A DNA stretch of 64,000 nucleotides from CAYYJS01 sp964472315 (GCA_964472315.1 CAYYJS010000007.1:1-64000); one strand, 5' to 3'; positions 9,194 to 18,376 are shown, numbered from the stretch's first letter. The notes: generated from the letters alone by a model not told the origin. Program-made: numbers and translations.

Positions 9194-10075
9194 TCAGTAC
9201 GTTCTCGCCAGCAGGTGTTCCGCGAACGCATCGAGGTGGTGCGCGCGCGCGCCGAGCGGGTCGAGCGCCCGGCGCGCCGCGAGGGTCAGCGACTCGGCGC
9301 GCGCACGGGCGCCCTCCATGCCGTAGACGCGCAGACAGGACCCGTGATCGCTGGCGCCCGCGGTGTCGCCCGACTGGCGTCCGTCGAGAATGTCGTCGAT
9401 GACCTGAAACGCCAGACCGAGGTTCAGGGCGAAGCGGTCGATCGCCGCGCGGTCGGCTTCGGACGCGGCGGCGGCCAGGGCACCCATACGGCAGGCGGCG
9501 ACGAAAAGATCGGCGGTCTTGTGGAGATGGATGTAGGACAGTTCCGCGTCGGTCAGATCGTGGTCGACCGAGGCCATGTCGGCCACCTGGCCGCCGACGA
9601 CGCCGGTGCTGCCGGCGGCCGTGGCCAGGGTGACGACGAGCGCATTGGCGGCATCGGGCGCGACGGGGGTGGAGGCGGCCGTCCGGAAAGCGAGGGCCTG
9701 CAGGGCATCGCCCGCCAGAATGGCGTTGGCCACGCCGAACTTCACATGACAGGTGGGTTGCCCGCGGCGCAGGTCATCGTCATCCATGGCCGGCAGATCG
9801 TCGTGCACGAGCGTATAGGTGTGCAGCAGTTCCACGGCGGCCGCGGCGGGCAGCGCCGGCGCGGCCTGGCCGGACAGACATTCGGCCACGGCCAGGCACA
9901 GGCAGGGGCGCAGGCGCTTGCCGCCGGACAGTACGGCGTACCGCATCGCGGCATGGAGCACGGCGGGCGGTTCGTCGAGCGGCGGCAGGACACGATCGAG
10001 TTCGGCGTCCACGCGCGCCCGCAGATCCTGGAGGTAGCGATGCAACGGCAACATGCAGCGTAGAATCGCCGACAC
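9194..10075 (-). CDS. ispA: Polyprenyl (farnesyl/geranylgeranyl-type) diphosphate synthase
   Basis: This enzyme condenses isopentenyl diphosphate with allylic diphosphates to make C15-C20 prenyl chains for quinones and undecaprenyl carriers. The first aspartate-rich motif is in VHDDLPAMDDDDLRRGQ and the second in FQVIDDILD. GGKRLRP near residue 51 and the HKTADLF segment are typical of bacterial FPP synthases. The length (about 293, or 286 from the internal ATG at 10054) fits IspA. The exact chain length cannot be told, so the symbol is by family resemblance. It leads the leftward operon with plsY, gpsA and amrS. Confidence 0.9.
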   Translation of the reverse strand: MSAILRCMLPLHRYLQDLRARVDAELDRVLPPLDEPPAVLHAAMRYAVLSGGKRLRPCLCLAVAECLSGQAAPALPAAAAVELLHTYTLVHDDLPAMDDDDLRRGQPTCHVKFGVANAILAGDALQALAFRTAASTPVAPDAANALVVTLATAAGSTGVVGGQVADMASVDHDLTDAELSYIHLHKTADLFVAACRMGALAAAASEADRAAIDRFALNLGLAFQVIDDILDGRQSGDTAGASDHGSCLRVYGMEGARARAESLTLAARRALDPLGARAHHLDAFAEHLLARTY

Positions 10076-10125
10076 CGCGGCATGTCATCAAGTACAAACA
10101 TCCTTTCGATCCGCGGCGGCGGTTC

Positions 10126-10154
10126 TTGATTAGCAGTACCCCTTTCGCTAGGAT
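10126..10154 (+). promoter_or_regulatory. Candidate sigma70-type promoter for the phosphorelay operon
   Basis: TTGATT (10126-10131) and TAGGAT (10149-10154) are separated by exactly 17 bases and lie 79 bases upstream of the start at 10233. They are in the only gap between the divergent ispA and sensor genes. The match is good by eye but untested. Confidence 0.5.
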
Positions 10155-10232
10155 GTGCCGGCCGTATGCAAGTGAAGCGAATCGATGCTCGCATGTGAGG
10201 GTTGTCCGAGTGCCTAAGAGGCGCCTGTTTCC

Positions 10233-12686
10233 ATGAACACAGCCCATTTTGTCCTGGATGCGGATTACATTCAGTTTCTTACGGGACTGGCTTTCTTTGC
10301 GCTGGCCTCGGTCAGTTTCTCCCTCCGGCGGATACCGACCCCTCTCTTGTCATGGGCGAGTCTGGGTTGGTTCGGCGTCTTGTTCGGATGTTGCCAGTGG
10401 GTCGAGTGCGCCTCGTTTAGTCTGGTCCGGTGGCCCGTCCTTGAAAAACTGTACGCCGTCCTGTTCGCGGGCGCCACGGCGTGCCTGCTGCTGTTCTCGG
10501 CCAAGGAACTCGTCCCTCGATGGATCTCGCAACGTTGGCTTCGCGGGACTCTGTACGTGTTCCCTCTGGTCGTCCTTGCCGTGGTGATCGAGGTGGGAGG
10601 GGCGCATGAATACGAGTTGGCGGTGTTCTTCCTCCTGGGCGCCATGGCGACCTATTGCGCCCGCCGGATGTGGCGTGCGTCCCGATTCTCGCGGGCCGCG
10701 GGAAGTCCCCTGACATTGGCGACCATCAGCATGGTGTTGTTGGCCGTGACGTTCCTGGTGGGCTGCCCGCCGCGGAACTGGTTCCCATCTTCCGTCATAA
10801 ACCGCGAGGTGTTCGCCGACCACGTCGGGTTTTCGATCTCGTACGTCTACGGCGTGGTCGCGCTTTTCCTGACGGCCTCGCTGTGGCAGGTCTACCAGTA
10901 TGCGACGGAAAGCGCGAGCCGGGGCGAAATCGCCTGGCGGAAGTCCTGGTTCGGTTTTCAGATGACCTGCGTCCTGGTGTCCCTGGCGTGCGCGGGGTGG
11001 GTGTTGACGCGGCGGGCCGGCGAACAGGCGTGGGAGAAATGCGGCGAAGAACTGATGGCGCGAGCGAAGGATGTCGCCGCCGCTCTGGATGTGGGCCCCA
11101 TGCTTCGGCTGACGGGAACGTTGGACGATGTGACATTGCCGGAGTATGCGCATCTGCGCGATATCCTGACGCGAATCCAAACGCGCACGCCGGACGTGCA
11201 TAACATCTACCTGTATGGACCGCGGGGCGGCAAGAGCATCAACTACGTGGCCTCGATTCCACCCGGGCAGGATGAGGACATCGTTCCCGGCACGGTCTAT
11301 GCCGAAACGCTGGACGAGGAGGATCAGGCGTTTTTTGCGACAGGGATTCCCTATGTCTCCATGCCTTACACCGATCGCTGGGGAACCTGGGTTTCGGCCT
11401 TGGTCGGCGTGGTCCCCGATGCGGAGGGATCGAATCGGGTAAAGATCGGATTGGGGATGGACATCTCGGCGGCCTCCGTCGAGTACCGCGTGAACGAAGC
11501 GCGTTTCCTCGTCATCCAGCAGACCGGCCTCCTGTCGGTTATCCTGATCGGGTTCCTGATGTTCCGGCACCACTGGTGGGACCGGGCCAGGCAGATGGAG
11601 ATCAATCAGGCGGTGGTGCTGAAGCTGTCCCGCAAGGATTTCTCGTCCTTCCCCGCGGCATTGGAACATGTCGCGAAGACTCTGGCGATGGCCGTGGATG
11701 TCGAGCATGTCAGCATCTGGCGATACAGCAACGACCGTTCGGCCGTCCATTGCGCGGAGTCCTATTGCCTGTCCGCGGATCGGCATGTCAGCGGGGCGTA
11801 TCTGGCGGTTCACCTGTATCCGGTGTACTTCCGGGCGCTCGAATCCCGGCCGTTTCTCGATGTTTCGGATACCCGGGTTGACGAACGGACACGCGGCCTG
11901 GTGGGCGACTATCTGGCCCCGAGACGTATCCGGTCCATTCTGAATGCCCAGATTCTCCGGGATGGCAAGATCCAGGGCATCGTATGCGTCGAGCATACCG
12001 AGACCATCCGGACCTGGACGCACGAGGAGGCGCAACTCGTGCTGGCTATCGTGGACATGCTCGCCCTGCTCATGGAGAAGGGCGACCGGCGGGCGATCGA
12101 ATCGCAGAAATTCGCGAGCGAGGAACGCTATCGGCGGGTCTTCGAGCACTCCCCCGAGGCCATCATGGTGCTGGATATCGATTACTGTCTGCTGGAACTG
12201 AACCGCCACGCACTGGCGATGATTGGATTCCCCGACGACGAACTGCTGGGCAAGACCATTTCGGACTGGCCTTGTTTTATCGCGGAAAGCCGCGCGCGCC
12301 TGACACAGCACCTGAGCGTGTTCAAAGCGGAGGGGCGGATGGACCCCTGTGAACTGGAACTGCTGTCCCGTGACGGGGACCGCCATGTCGGTCTGCTCTA
12401 TATCGCGGCGCTCAGGGGGCAGACGGGCGGTGTGACCGGCAATCTGGCGATCGTTGCGGATATCACGCGGATCAAGGAAGGCGAGGCGATGCTGAAGGGA
12501 ACCCTGAACGAACTGGAACGGCACAACCGCCTGATGACCGGCCGGGAGGCGCGGATACTGGAACTTAAGCGGGAAGTCAACGCCTTGAGGGTGGAGTTGG
12601 GGCGGTCGCCGGCCTACCAGTCGGTGCTCGCCGGGAAAGGTTCGGAAGGCCAGGGGCCGACTCTGACGGGAAAGGAGGCGGGGTGA
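10233..12686 (+). CDS. Membrane sensor with GAF and PAS domains, no kinase domain
   Basis: This 817-residue protein has about seven N-terminal hydrophobic helices (residues 10-255), then an extracytoplasmic region (about 265-415) and another helix near residue 430, so it senses outside signals. A GAF-like domain (about 470-610) precedes a PAS domain (about 635-750; YRRVFEHSPEAIMVLDI). The C-terminus is a coiled coil (NRLMTGREARILELKREV) of the sort that normally connects to a histidine kinase. No H-box or ATPase follows. Instead the kinase is encoded by the next gene, whose GTG start overlaps this stop (GTGA). The pair probably forms one receptor complex, or is a split ancestral kinase. Start choice: GAGG about ten bases upstream of 10233. 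Confidence 0.8.
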   Translation: MNTAHFVLDADYIQFLTGLAFFALASVSFSLRRIPTPLLSWASLGWFGVLFGCCQWVECASFSLVRWPVLEKLYAVLFAGATACLLLFSAKELVPRWISQRWLRGTLYVFPLVVLAVVIEVGGAHEYELAVFFLLGAMATYCARRMWRASRFSRAAGSPLTLATISMVLLAVTFLVGCPPRNWFPSSVINREVFADHVGFSISYVYGVVALFLTASLWQVYQYATESASRGEIAWRKSWFGFQMTCVLVSLACAGWVLTRRAGEQAWEKCGEELMARAKDVAAALDVGPMLRLTGTLDDVTLPEYAHLRDILTRIQTRTPDVHNIYLYGPRGGKSINYVASIPPGQDEDIVPGTVYAETLDEEDQAFFATGIPYVSMPYTDRWGTWVSALVGVVPDAEGSNRVKIGLGMDISAASVEYRVNEARFLVIQQTGLLSVILIGFLMFRHHWWDRARQMEINQAVVLKLSRKDFSSFPAALEHVAKTLAMAVDVEHVSIWRYSNDRSAVHCAESYCLSADRHVSGAYLAVHLYPVYFRALESRPFLDVSDTRVDERTRGLVGDYLAPRRIRSILNAQILRDGKIQGIVCVEHTETIRTWTHEEAQLVLAIVDMLALLMEKGDRRAIESQKFASEERYRRVFEHSPEAIMVLDIDYCLLELNRHALAMIGFPDDELLGKTISDWPCFIAESRARLTQHLSVFKAEGRMDPCELELLSRDGDRHVGLLYIAALRGQTGGVTGNLAIVADITRIKEGEAMLKGTLNELERHNRLMTGREARILELKREVNALRVELGRSPAYQSVLAGKGSEGQGPTLTGKEAG

Positions 12687-14818
12687 AGTTCGAGGAGACG
12701 CTGGCCCTTCAGCCCGGCTTGACGTTCGCGGTCGTCAGGCACGAGTCCCGCTTCCTGTTCACGCGCTGCCGCGGTCAACTCTTGTCCCGGTTCGGCTTGG
12801 GCGCGGTGGGGGGCGAGGGTCGGTTCGTAGAGGACGTCATGCCGCCGGAGTCCAGGCGGGTTTTGGTGGGGCAGTTGGAGCAGGCCTGGGCCGGCAGGGA
12901 TTGCTCGTTCGATCTGGTTTCCGGCGACGGTCGCCACACCTTTCTCTTCCAGATCCAGCCCGTAAAGGGCCAAGGGGTTGTCGTCGAACTCGTCGGCACC
13001 GCGGTGGACATTTCCGAACGAAAGACCAACGAGTCGAGTCTCAAGAGCGCTAACGAAGCCTTGATCCGACGGACCCAGGAGATGGAACAGAATCATGTCC
13101 AGATGTTGAGCGTCATGGAAGATTTTGAAGCCTCGCGGCAAAGGCTCGAGGAGTCGCATGGCGCGTTGCAGAAGGCCATTGAGCGCTCCAACCAATTGGC
13201 GGTGGCCGCGGAAGCCGCCAACAAGGCCAAGGGCGAGTTCCTGGCCAACATCAGTCACGAAATCCGGACGCCGATGAATGCGGTGATCGGGCTGAGCGGT
13301 TTGCTGGCACAGACGCCGTTGAGCGAGGAACAGGCTGACTATGTCCGAACCATCGCGACCAGCGGGGATGCTCTGCTGTCCCTGATCAACGAAATTTTGG
13401 ATTTCTCGAAAATCGAAGCGGGCAAATTCAAGATCGTGCAGGAGGACTTCGATCTTCTGGAACTGGTGGAAGGATCGCTGGATGTACTGGCCGAACCCGC
13501 GGCGGCGAAGCATGTCGAGATCGTTTCCCATGTCGAAAGGGATGTGCCGCTGACGGTGCGCGGTGACGGGGGACGGTTGCGTCAGGTCATGATCAACCTG
13601 CTGTCCAATGCGGTCAAGTTTACCGAGCGGGGCGAGGTGGTTGTCCGGGTCAGGACGGATGGTCAGGAAGGCGATCGGGTCTGGCTGTATTTTGAAGTGC
13701 AGGACACCGGCATCGGGATGTCGGCCAACGTGCAGGAGCGGCTCTTCGAGGTGTTCTGGCAGGAGGATGGTTCCGCTTCCCGAAAGTATGGCGGGACCGG
13801 GTTGGGGCTCGCGATTTCGAAACGCCTCATCGAACTGATGGAGGGCCGTATCGGCGTGCGGAGCGAGGCCGGCAAGGGGTCGACGTTCTGGTTTCGGCTT
13901 CCCCTGACGGTCAGTCGCGAGCCCGGGCGGCGCGCCCGCCCGGATCCGGTCAGCCTGCGGGATCTGCATTGCGCCGTGGTGGATGACAATGCCACCAGCC
14001 GACTGATCCTGGACAAGCTCATGCGCTCGTGGGGCATGACCTGCGATTGTTTCGAGACCGTCGAAGAGGGCCTGAGCGCCATCCGAAGGCGGAGTGCCGA
14101 CGGTATTCCCTATGCGCTGGTATTGAGTGATATGGCCATGCCCGAATTGACGGGCATGGACCTTGTCACGTCCATCAAAGGCGATTCCGGCCTGGCTGCG
14201 CTTCCCATCCTGGTGCTGACATCCATGGGCGTTTCCACCGAGATCGAGAAGTTGCGGGAATTGCCGGGTGTCCGGGTCATGTTCAAGCCCATCAAGCAAT
14301 CCCTGCTGTTGGACGCGATCATGGCTGTGCTGGAGGGGAGCGCAAAGGGCGGTGCGTCCGGACTGGTGGAAATGACGCCCCCCGCCCTTCAAGGAAGGGT
14401 CCGGCCTTCCGCGCGGATTCTCCTGGTGGAGGACAACGCCGTGAACCGCATGGTGGCTCTCAAGCAACTGCTCAAGCTGGGCTACACCCGTACAGACGCC
14501 GCCTGCAACGGACGCGAAGCCGTCGAAGCATTGGCGACGAAAGAGTATGACATCATCCTGATGGACTGTCAGATGCCCGAAATGGACGGCTTTGAAGCCA
14601 CGGGGCGCATTCGGGACCAGGAACGGCAGCGGGGGGTGGCGGGCCGCAGGACGCCCATCGTGGCCATGACGGCCAATGCCCTGGAAGGCGATCGGGAAAA
14701 ATGCGTCGAAGCAGGCATGGACGATTACATTTCGAAACCAGTCCGGGTCGAGCTCCTGAAGAAAGTGTTGGAGCAGTGGGGCCCGGGGGGAACTGTCCGG
14801 GAAGGAAGCGTGGCGTGA
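12683..14818 (+). CDS. Hybrid histidine kinase with two receiver domains
   Basis: The 711-residue protein starts with GTG at 12683 behind AAAGGAGGCG. Domains in order: an N-terminal PAS-like/linker region (1-170), HisKA with the H-box FLANISHEIRTPMNAVIGLS (about 190), HATPase_c (NLLSNAVKFTE, DTGIGM, GGTGLGLAISKRL), a first receiver (LSDMAMPELTG) and a second receiver (ILMDCQMPEMDGFEATG, SKPVRVELL). It has no membrane segment, so it must rely on the upstream sensor. Phosphate would pass His to Asp and on to the Hpt protein encoded next, with which it also overlaps (GTGA). The architecture is BarA/hybrid-like. Confidence 0.92.
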   Translation: MKFEETLALQPGLTFAVVRHESRFLFTRCRGQLLSRFGLGAVGGEGRFVEDVMPPESRRVLVGQLEQAWAGRDCSFDLVSGDGRHTFLFQIQPVKGQGVVVELVGTAVDISERKTNESSLKSANEALIRRTQEMEQNHVQMLSVMEDFEASRQRLEESHGALQKAIERSNQLAVAAEAANKAKGEFLANISHEIRTPMNAVIGLSGLLAQTPLSEEQADYVRTIATSGDALLSLINEILDFSKIEAGKFKIVQEDFDLLELVEGSLDVLAEPAAAKHVEIVSHVERDVPLTVRGDGGRLRQVMINLLSNAVKFTERGEVVVRVRTDGQEGDRVWLYFEVQDTGIGMSANVQERLFEVFWQEDGSASRKYGGTGLGLAISKRLIELMEGRIGVRSEAGKGSTFWFRLPLTVSREPGRRARPDPVSLRDLHCAVVDDNATSRLILDKLMRSWGMTCDCFETVEEGLSAIRRRSADGIPYALVLSDMAMPELTGMDLVTSIKGDSGLAALPILVLTSMGVSTEIEKLRELPGVRVMFKPIKQSLLLDAIMAVLEGSAKGGASGLVEMTPPALQGRVRPSARILLVEDNAVNRMVALKQLLKLGYTRTDAACNGREAVEALATKEYDIILMDCQMPEMDGFEATGRIRDQERQRGVAGRRTPIVAMTANALEGDREKCVEAGMDDYISKPVRVELLKKVLEQWGPGGTVREGSVA

Positions 14819-15201
14819 CCGCGTTGAAGCCTGAAGAACTGGAGGATCGCGCCCGGCAAGGGTTTGGCGGGATGGTTCCCGACCTGGCCGAACGGTGCCG
14901 CGAATTCGCCGTGGATGCCTCCGAAGTGGAGGATGAGATGATGTCGATTTTCAAGCCCCATATTGGCGGAGTGATCGCCGCGATCGCGGTGGCGGCGGCG
15001 AACCGGAGCGAACCGGAGATCCGACGGAGCGCCCACTCCCTGCGCGGGATGGGCGGGACGATCGGGGTCCCCACGTTGTCGGTGGTCGCGGCGGAACTGA
15101 GCGAGGCCGCCAAGCGGGGCGATTACAGCGGGTGTCTGGCGCTGGCGCGGGGGCTCCAGGAATGGGACCGCGCCTGGTCACTCGGGAGGGCCACGTCATG
15201 A
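14815..15201 (+). CDS. Histidine phosphotransfer (Hpt) protein
   Basis: This is a 128-residue protein from the GTG at 14815 that overlaps the hybrid kinase stop. A four-helix Hpt domain is recognised by AHSLRGMGGTIG around residue 73, in which His is the phospho-acceptor of the AHxLKG pattern. It would relay phosphate from the hybrid kinase receiver to the REC domain of the phosphatase encoded next, whose ATG overlaps this stop (ATGA). A longer ATG-initiated frame from 14701 lies inside the kinase gene and is less likely. Confidence 0.85.
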   Translation: MTALKPEELEDRARQGFGGMVPDLAERCREFAVDASEVEDEMMSIFKPHIGGVIAAIAVAAANRSEPEIRRSAHSLRGMGGTIGVPTLSVVAAELSEAAKRGDYSGCLALARGLQEWDRAWSLGRATS

Positions 15202-16814
15202 CCGCGACTTCCCTTGTCGCGAGCGATCGCCTGGTCGGGCGCGTTCTGGTGGTCGACGATGAGCTCCCGAACCGGGAGTACCTGCGCAAACTTCTGACGG
15301 GGCGGGGGTGCCAGGTGACGGTGGCGGACAGCGGCGAGCAGGCGTTGCGGCTGACCTGCCAGGAAGTTCCGGACCTGATCCTTGTGGACATCATGATGCC
15401 GGGCATGACGGGGTATGACGTTTCCCGGTCCCTGCGGGCGGACCCCCGGACCCGTGACATCCCCGTGATTATGGTGACCGCCCGGGCGGACATCGAAGAT
15501 ATCGAAACGGGGTTCGATGCCGGCGCCTTCGACTACATCCGCAAGCCGTTCAATCCGCGCGAGTTGATCGCCCGGGTCCACAATGCCCTGGACCTGAAGC
15601 GCAGCCATGACGCATTGATGCAGTGGAAAGAGCGAATGTCCCGCGAACTCAAAATGGCGGGATCCCTGCAACGCAAACTGCTTTCAACCACGCCCCTGTT
15701 CTCCGCGGACCTCGAAGTCCGGATGACGTACCGCCCCAGCATGGCCATCGGAGGCGACGTATTCGATGCCATCAAGCTGCCGGACGGGTCGGTGTGCGTC
15801 TATGTCGGCGACGTATCCGGACATGGGGTGGGTGCGGCGATGGTCGCCTCCCTGTTGAAAGTGATCGTCACCGAGGTTGTCTTGGGATACTGGGCGCAAG
15901 GGGTTGCCGTGGTGCATCGGACGATCGAAGAACGGTTCCGGCGCAATGTGACCAACCCCGAAATCTATGCCACGCTGTTTCTTGGCCTCTACGATGCGGG
16001 CGCACGGGTGTGGAAATGCGTCAACTGCGGGCATCCCGAACCCTTGGTCTGGGATGGAAACGCCGCTCCGAAAGTGCGTCCCCTGTCGGGGGACGGGAGT
16101 CTCCCCATCGGATTCGATGACGGGCATCTGGTCGGGGAGGAAGAACCGGCCGAGTTGACCATGCGCGCGACGCCGGGGGCGTCTCTGCTGATCTATACGG
16201 ACGGCCTCTCGGAAGCCTGTCGCGCGAGCCGAGACGATGTCTGCGGGATAGACGGGGTCATGGCGGGATTCGCCGCAGCCATGGCGACCAATGGCGACAA
16301 GGTTTCCGAGGGACTCATGGATCGCCTCATCCAGGATGGCTACCACCTGGACAAGGATGACTGTACCGTCATGATCGTCCACTGTCTGGATCCCGCCGAG
16401 ATCGTCCTCGAAACATCGATTCCCCCCACGATGGGGGCTGTGGCGAAACTGGCCGAGAACAGCGAGCATGCGCTTCTCGCATCCGGTTGGGGGGCTACGG
16501 CCGCCGGCGCCGTACGGTTGCTTGTCATGGAGTATGGCGCCAACCTTGTCGAGCATGGCCGGAGCCCGGCATCGTCGAAGATCGCGTTTCAGCTTCGGCA
16601 GCGCGCCTCGTCCTGCAGAATCCTGTTTTCGGATAGCGGGAGGGATTGGGATATGGACGGCTGGCTGGCGCGGGAATACACGGCGAGCCCATCGGATGAG
16701 CGCGGCCGCGGTTGGGCGATCATCCGGGCCATCGCCTCCCGGATCGAGATGATCCGGCGTTACCATGAGAATATCGGGGTTTTTGAGGTTGCAAAGGACT
16801 ACCACCCCAAGTAA
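15198..16814 (+). CDS. Response regulator: REC, PP2C (SpoIIE/RsbU) phosphatase and HATPase fusion
   Basis: The protein has 538 residues from the ATG at 15198 (GGGAGGG upstream). Residues 15-130 are a receiver with VVDDE, LVDIMMPGMTGYD and the conserved Lys in RKPF. Residues 160-395 are a PP2C-type phosphatase with intact metal motifs AIGGDVFD, GDVSGHG, TDGLSEA and DDCTVMIV. The C-terminus (410-538) resembles an RsbW-type HATPase (VMEYGANLVEHG, FSDSGRDWD, GRGWAIIRAI), though degenerate. This combines partner-switch kinase and phosphatase in one regulator driven by the phosphorelay. Its likely substrate is the STAS protein encoded at 17590 in the same operon. Confidence 0.88.
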   Translation: MTATSLVASDRLVGRVLVVDDELPNREYLRKLLTGRGCQVTVADSGEQALRLTCQEVPDLILVDIMMPGMTGYDVSRSLRADPRTRDIPVIMVTARADIEDIETGFDAGAFDYIRKPFNPRELIARVHNALDLKRSHDALMQWKERMSRELKMAGSLQRKLLSTTPLFSADLEVRMTYRPSMAIGGDVFDAIKLPDGSVCVYVGDVSGHGVGAAMVASLLKVIVTEVVLGYWAQGVAVVHRTIEERFRRNVTNPEIYATLFLGLYDAGARVWKCVNCGHPEPLVWDGNAAPKVRPLSGDGSLPIGFDDGHLVGEEEPAELTMRATPGASLLIYTDGLSEACRASRDDVCGIDGVMAGFAAAMATNGDKVSEGLMDRLIQDGYHLDKDDCTVMIVHCLDPAEIVLETSIPPTMGAVAKLAENSEHALLASGWGATAAGAVRLLVMEYGANLVEHGRSPASSKIAFQLRQRASSCRILFSDSGRDWDMDGWLAREYTASPSDERGRGWAIIRAIASRIEMIRRYHENIGVFEVAKDYHPK

Positions 16815-16838
16815 CAATGCCGCCGGTTTTTCGCTCCC

Positions 16839-17573
16839 ATGAATGACAGCATTTACGCGGCTCGTGCGGCAATGTTCAAGGAACTGAATCTGCCGACATC
16901 CCATTCCGGCATCCGGATGTTACGGATGCGCCACATCGTCAAGCTCGGTTTCTGGGAAGTCGGATTGAGAAGCGTCTATGCCGTGAAGCGGGTCATGGAC
17001 CTGGCCATCGGGGCGATGGCGCTGATCATGCTGGTGCCGCTGTTCCTGGCGGTGGGGCTGGCGATCGTTCTGGAAGACGGGTTCCCCATCTTTTTCGCCC
17101 AGGACCGTGTCGGGCTGAATGGCCGGGTGTTCCGCTTCTACAAGTTCCGCTCCATGTTCCGCAATGCCGAACAGCTCAAGGACGCGCTCATGAAGCAGAA
17201 CGAGTCCGGGGACGGGGTCATTTTCAAAATGAAGAACGACCCCAGGATCACCAGGGTCGGGCGGTTCATCCGACGGTACAGCATCGACGAGATGCCGCAG
17301 TTTCTCAACGTGTTGCTGGGCGACCTCTCGATTGTCGGGCCGCGTCCTCCGGTCCCCAGGGAAGTGGCCCAATACACACTCGACGATCGCAAACGGTTGC
17401 ACATCAAACCGGGTCTGACCTGCCTATGGCAGATTCAGGGCCGATCCGAGATTCCGTTCAAGGAACAAGTGCGGCTCGATTTGCAGTACATCCACAGCCA
17501 GAGTGTGATAAAGGATCTGGCGATCATGGTGAAGACCGTGCCCGCCGTGTTGCTGGGCCGGGGGGCGTTTTGA
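16839..17573 (+). CDS. Undecaprenyl-phosphate sugar phosphotransferase (bacterial sugar transferase)
   Basis: This 244-residue monotopic phosphoglycosyl transferase would load the first sugar-1-phosphate onto the lipid carrier at the inner membrane to begin an exopolysaccharide or O-chain. The family motifs are present: KRVMDLAIGAMAL membrane helix, FFAQDRVGLNGRVFRFYKFRSM, TRVGRFIRRYSIDEMPQFLNVL, and DLSIVGPRPPVP. It lacks the extra N-terminal helices of WcaJ/WbaP, so it is the short catalytic form. No clear Shine-Dalgarno precedes 16839. It follows the phosphatase by 24 bp, so the phosphorelay probably controls the same transcript. Confidence 0.9.
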   Translation: MNDSIYAARAAMFKELNLPTSHSGIRMLRMRHIVKLGFWEVGLRSVYAVKRVMDLAIGAMALIMLVPLFLAVGLAIVLEDGFPIFFAQDRVGLNGRVFRFYKFRSMFRNAEQLKDALMKQNESGDGVIFKMKNDPRITRVGRFIRRYSIDEMPQFLNVLLGDLSIVGPRPPVPREVAQYTLDDRKRLHIKPGLTCLWQIQGRSEIPFKEQVRLDLQYIHSQSVIKDLAIMVKTVPAVLLGRGAF

Positions 17574-17589
17574 AAGCGGAGGCAATGCA

Positions 17590-17928
17590 ATGAATGTCAA
17601 GTTTGAAGAACGCGGGGCCATCGGGGTGGTGATGCCGCAGGGGGCCATAACGGCCGAAACCACCGATTCGTTCCGGGATCTGTTTGTGGACTGGTTCCGG
17701 CGTGCGGACGGCGTGAAGAATGTGGTCCTTGATCTTTCGCAGGTGGATTTCATGGACAGTTCCGGTCTGGGCACCATCATTGCGTTGCTCAGGCGGGTTA
17801 CGGAGCGGGGAGGGGATATGAAGATTGTCGGCCCGAAGAGGGTCCGGATGATTTTCGAGATTACCCGTGCGTACAAGGTTTTCGACATCGTCGATTCCGT
17901 GGACGAAGCCATTGCAATATGCGAGTGA
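17590..17928 (+). CDS. STAS-domain anti-sigma factor antagonist
   Basis: This is a 112-residue single-domain protein with GGAGG before the ATG. The phospho-acceptor motif is DFMDSSGLGTII near residues 53-64, as in SpoIIAA/RsbV. In partner switching such a protein is phosphorylated by an RsbW-like kinase and dephosphorylated by a PP2C phosphatase. Both activities are present in the protein at 15198. Placed between a sugar transferase and a nucleotidyltransferase remnant, it may regulate polysaccharide enzymes directly rather than a sigma factor. That is inference. Confidence 0.88.
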   Translation: MNVKFEERGAIGVVMPQGAITAETTDSFRDLFVDWFRRADGVKNVVLDLSQVDFMDSSGLGTIIALLRRVTERGGDMKIVGPKRVRMIFEITRAYKVFDIVDSVDEAIAICE

Positions 17929-18105
17929 AAGCGGTTCTTCACACGGGTTTGGTCGAGTCCTGGGCGACCGTGCTGGGTGATATTCCCTGGCCGCTCCTGC
18001 CCGTCGGGAATCGCCCTTTTATCGAGTATTGGTTCGAAGAGTGCATCCGTCACGGTATCAAGGACATCCGACTCGTCCTGGGAGAAGGCGCCCATGCCTG
18101 GGGCG
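17919..18105 (+). pseudogene. Nucleotidyltransferase N-terminal fragment
   Basis: An ATG at 17919 overlapping the STAS stop opens a frame reading MRVKAVLHTGLVESWATVLGD and then WPLLPVGNRPFIEYWFEE, which resembles the start of sugar-nucleotide transferases (NTP_transferase, RmlA/GalU-like). The frame follows this family only to about VLGEGAHAWG, then runs nine codons more to a stop at 18128. The rest of the gene (expected about 200 or more residues) is missing, and downstream sequence matches an unrelated family in another frame. This is the left half of a deletion or assembly junction near 18105. Confidence 0.65.
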
Positions 18106-18376
18106 CATCCTGCCGGACGAAGAGTTGAAACAGCTCGGCGTCTATTTCGAGGATCGCATGTACGGCGATCTGGTCTTCCTGATGAATACGGCCATTCAGA
18201 TTGTGCCGAGTTTCATGGGAAACAAGCGGGTGGCGGGGTTGCATGGCTTCCATCCGAAGGATGCGGATTCGTATGCGATGCTGCTAAGCAACCGTCCGAT
18301 CCCGGAGTCGGTCACCCGTATCCATCGCATCCACGACCTGATGGTGCGCGACTTGCCCGAACTCACTTGGCCGTAG
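18106..18376 (+). pseudogene. AlkP-superfamily phosphodiesterase C-terminal fragment
   Basis: In the frame ending at 18376 the sequence from about ILPDEELKQLGVYFEDRMYG shows the typical end of type I phosphodiesterase/alkaline-phosphatase-superfamily proteins: GDLVFLMNTAIQIVPSFMG, VAGLHGFHP with a metal-ligand-type His, then SYAMLLSNRPIP and IHDLMVRDL. The catalytic N-terminal part is absent. The fragment abuts the nucleotidyltransferase fragment in a different frame, so neither can be functional. Its stop overlaps the convergent glycosyltransferase by 14 bp. Confidence 0.65.

Noticed and set aside
10201..10232. A tRNA-Ser-like string (TGTCCGAGTG...) before the sensor gene
   Set aside because: No acceptor stem, anticodon arm or T-loop follows; the stretch is simply the 5' leader of the gene starting at 10233.
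10233..12686. A histidine kinase in the sensor gene
   Set aside because: No H-box or ATP-binding motifs occur before the stop; the kinase is encoded by the next gene.
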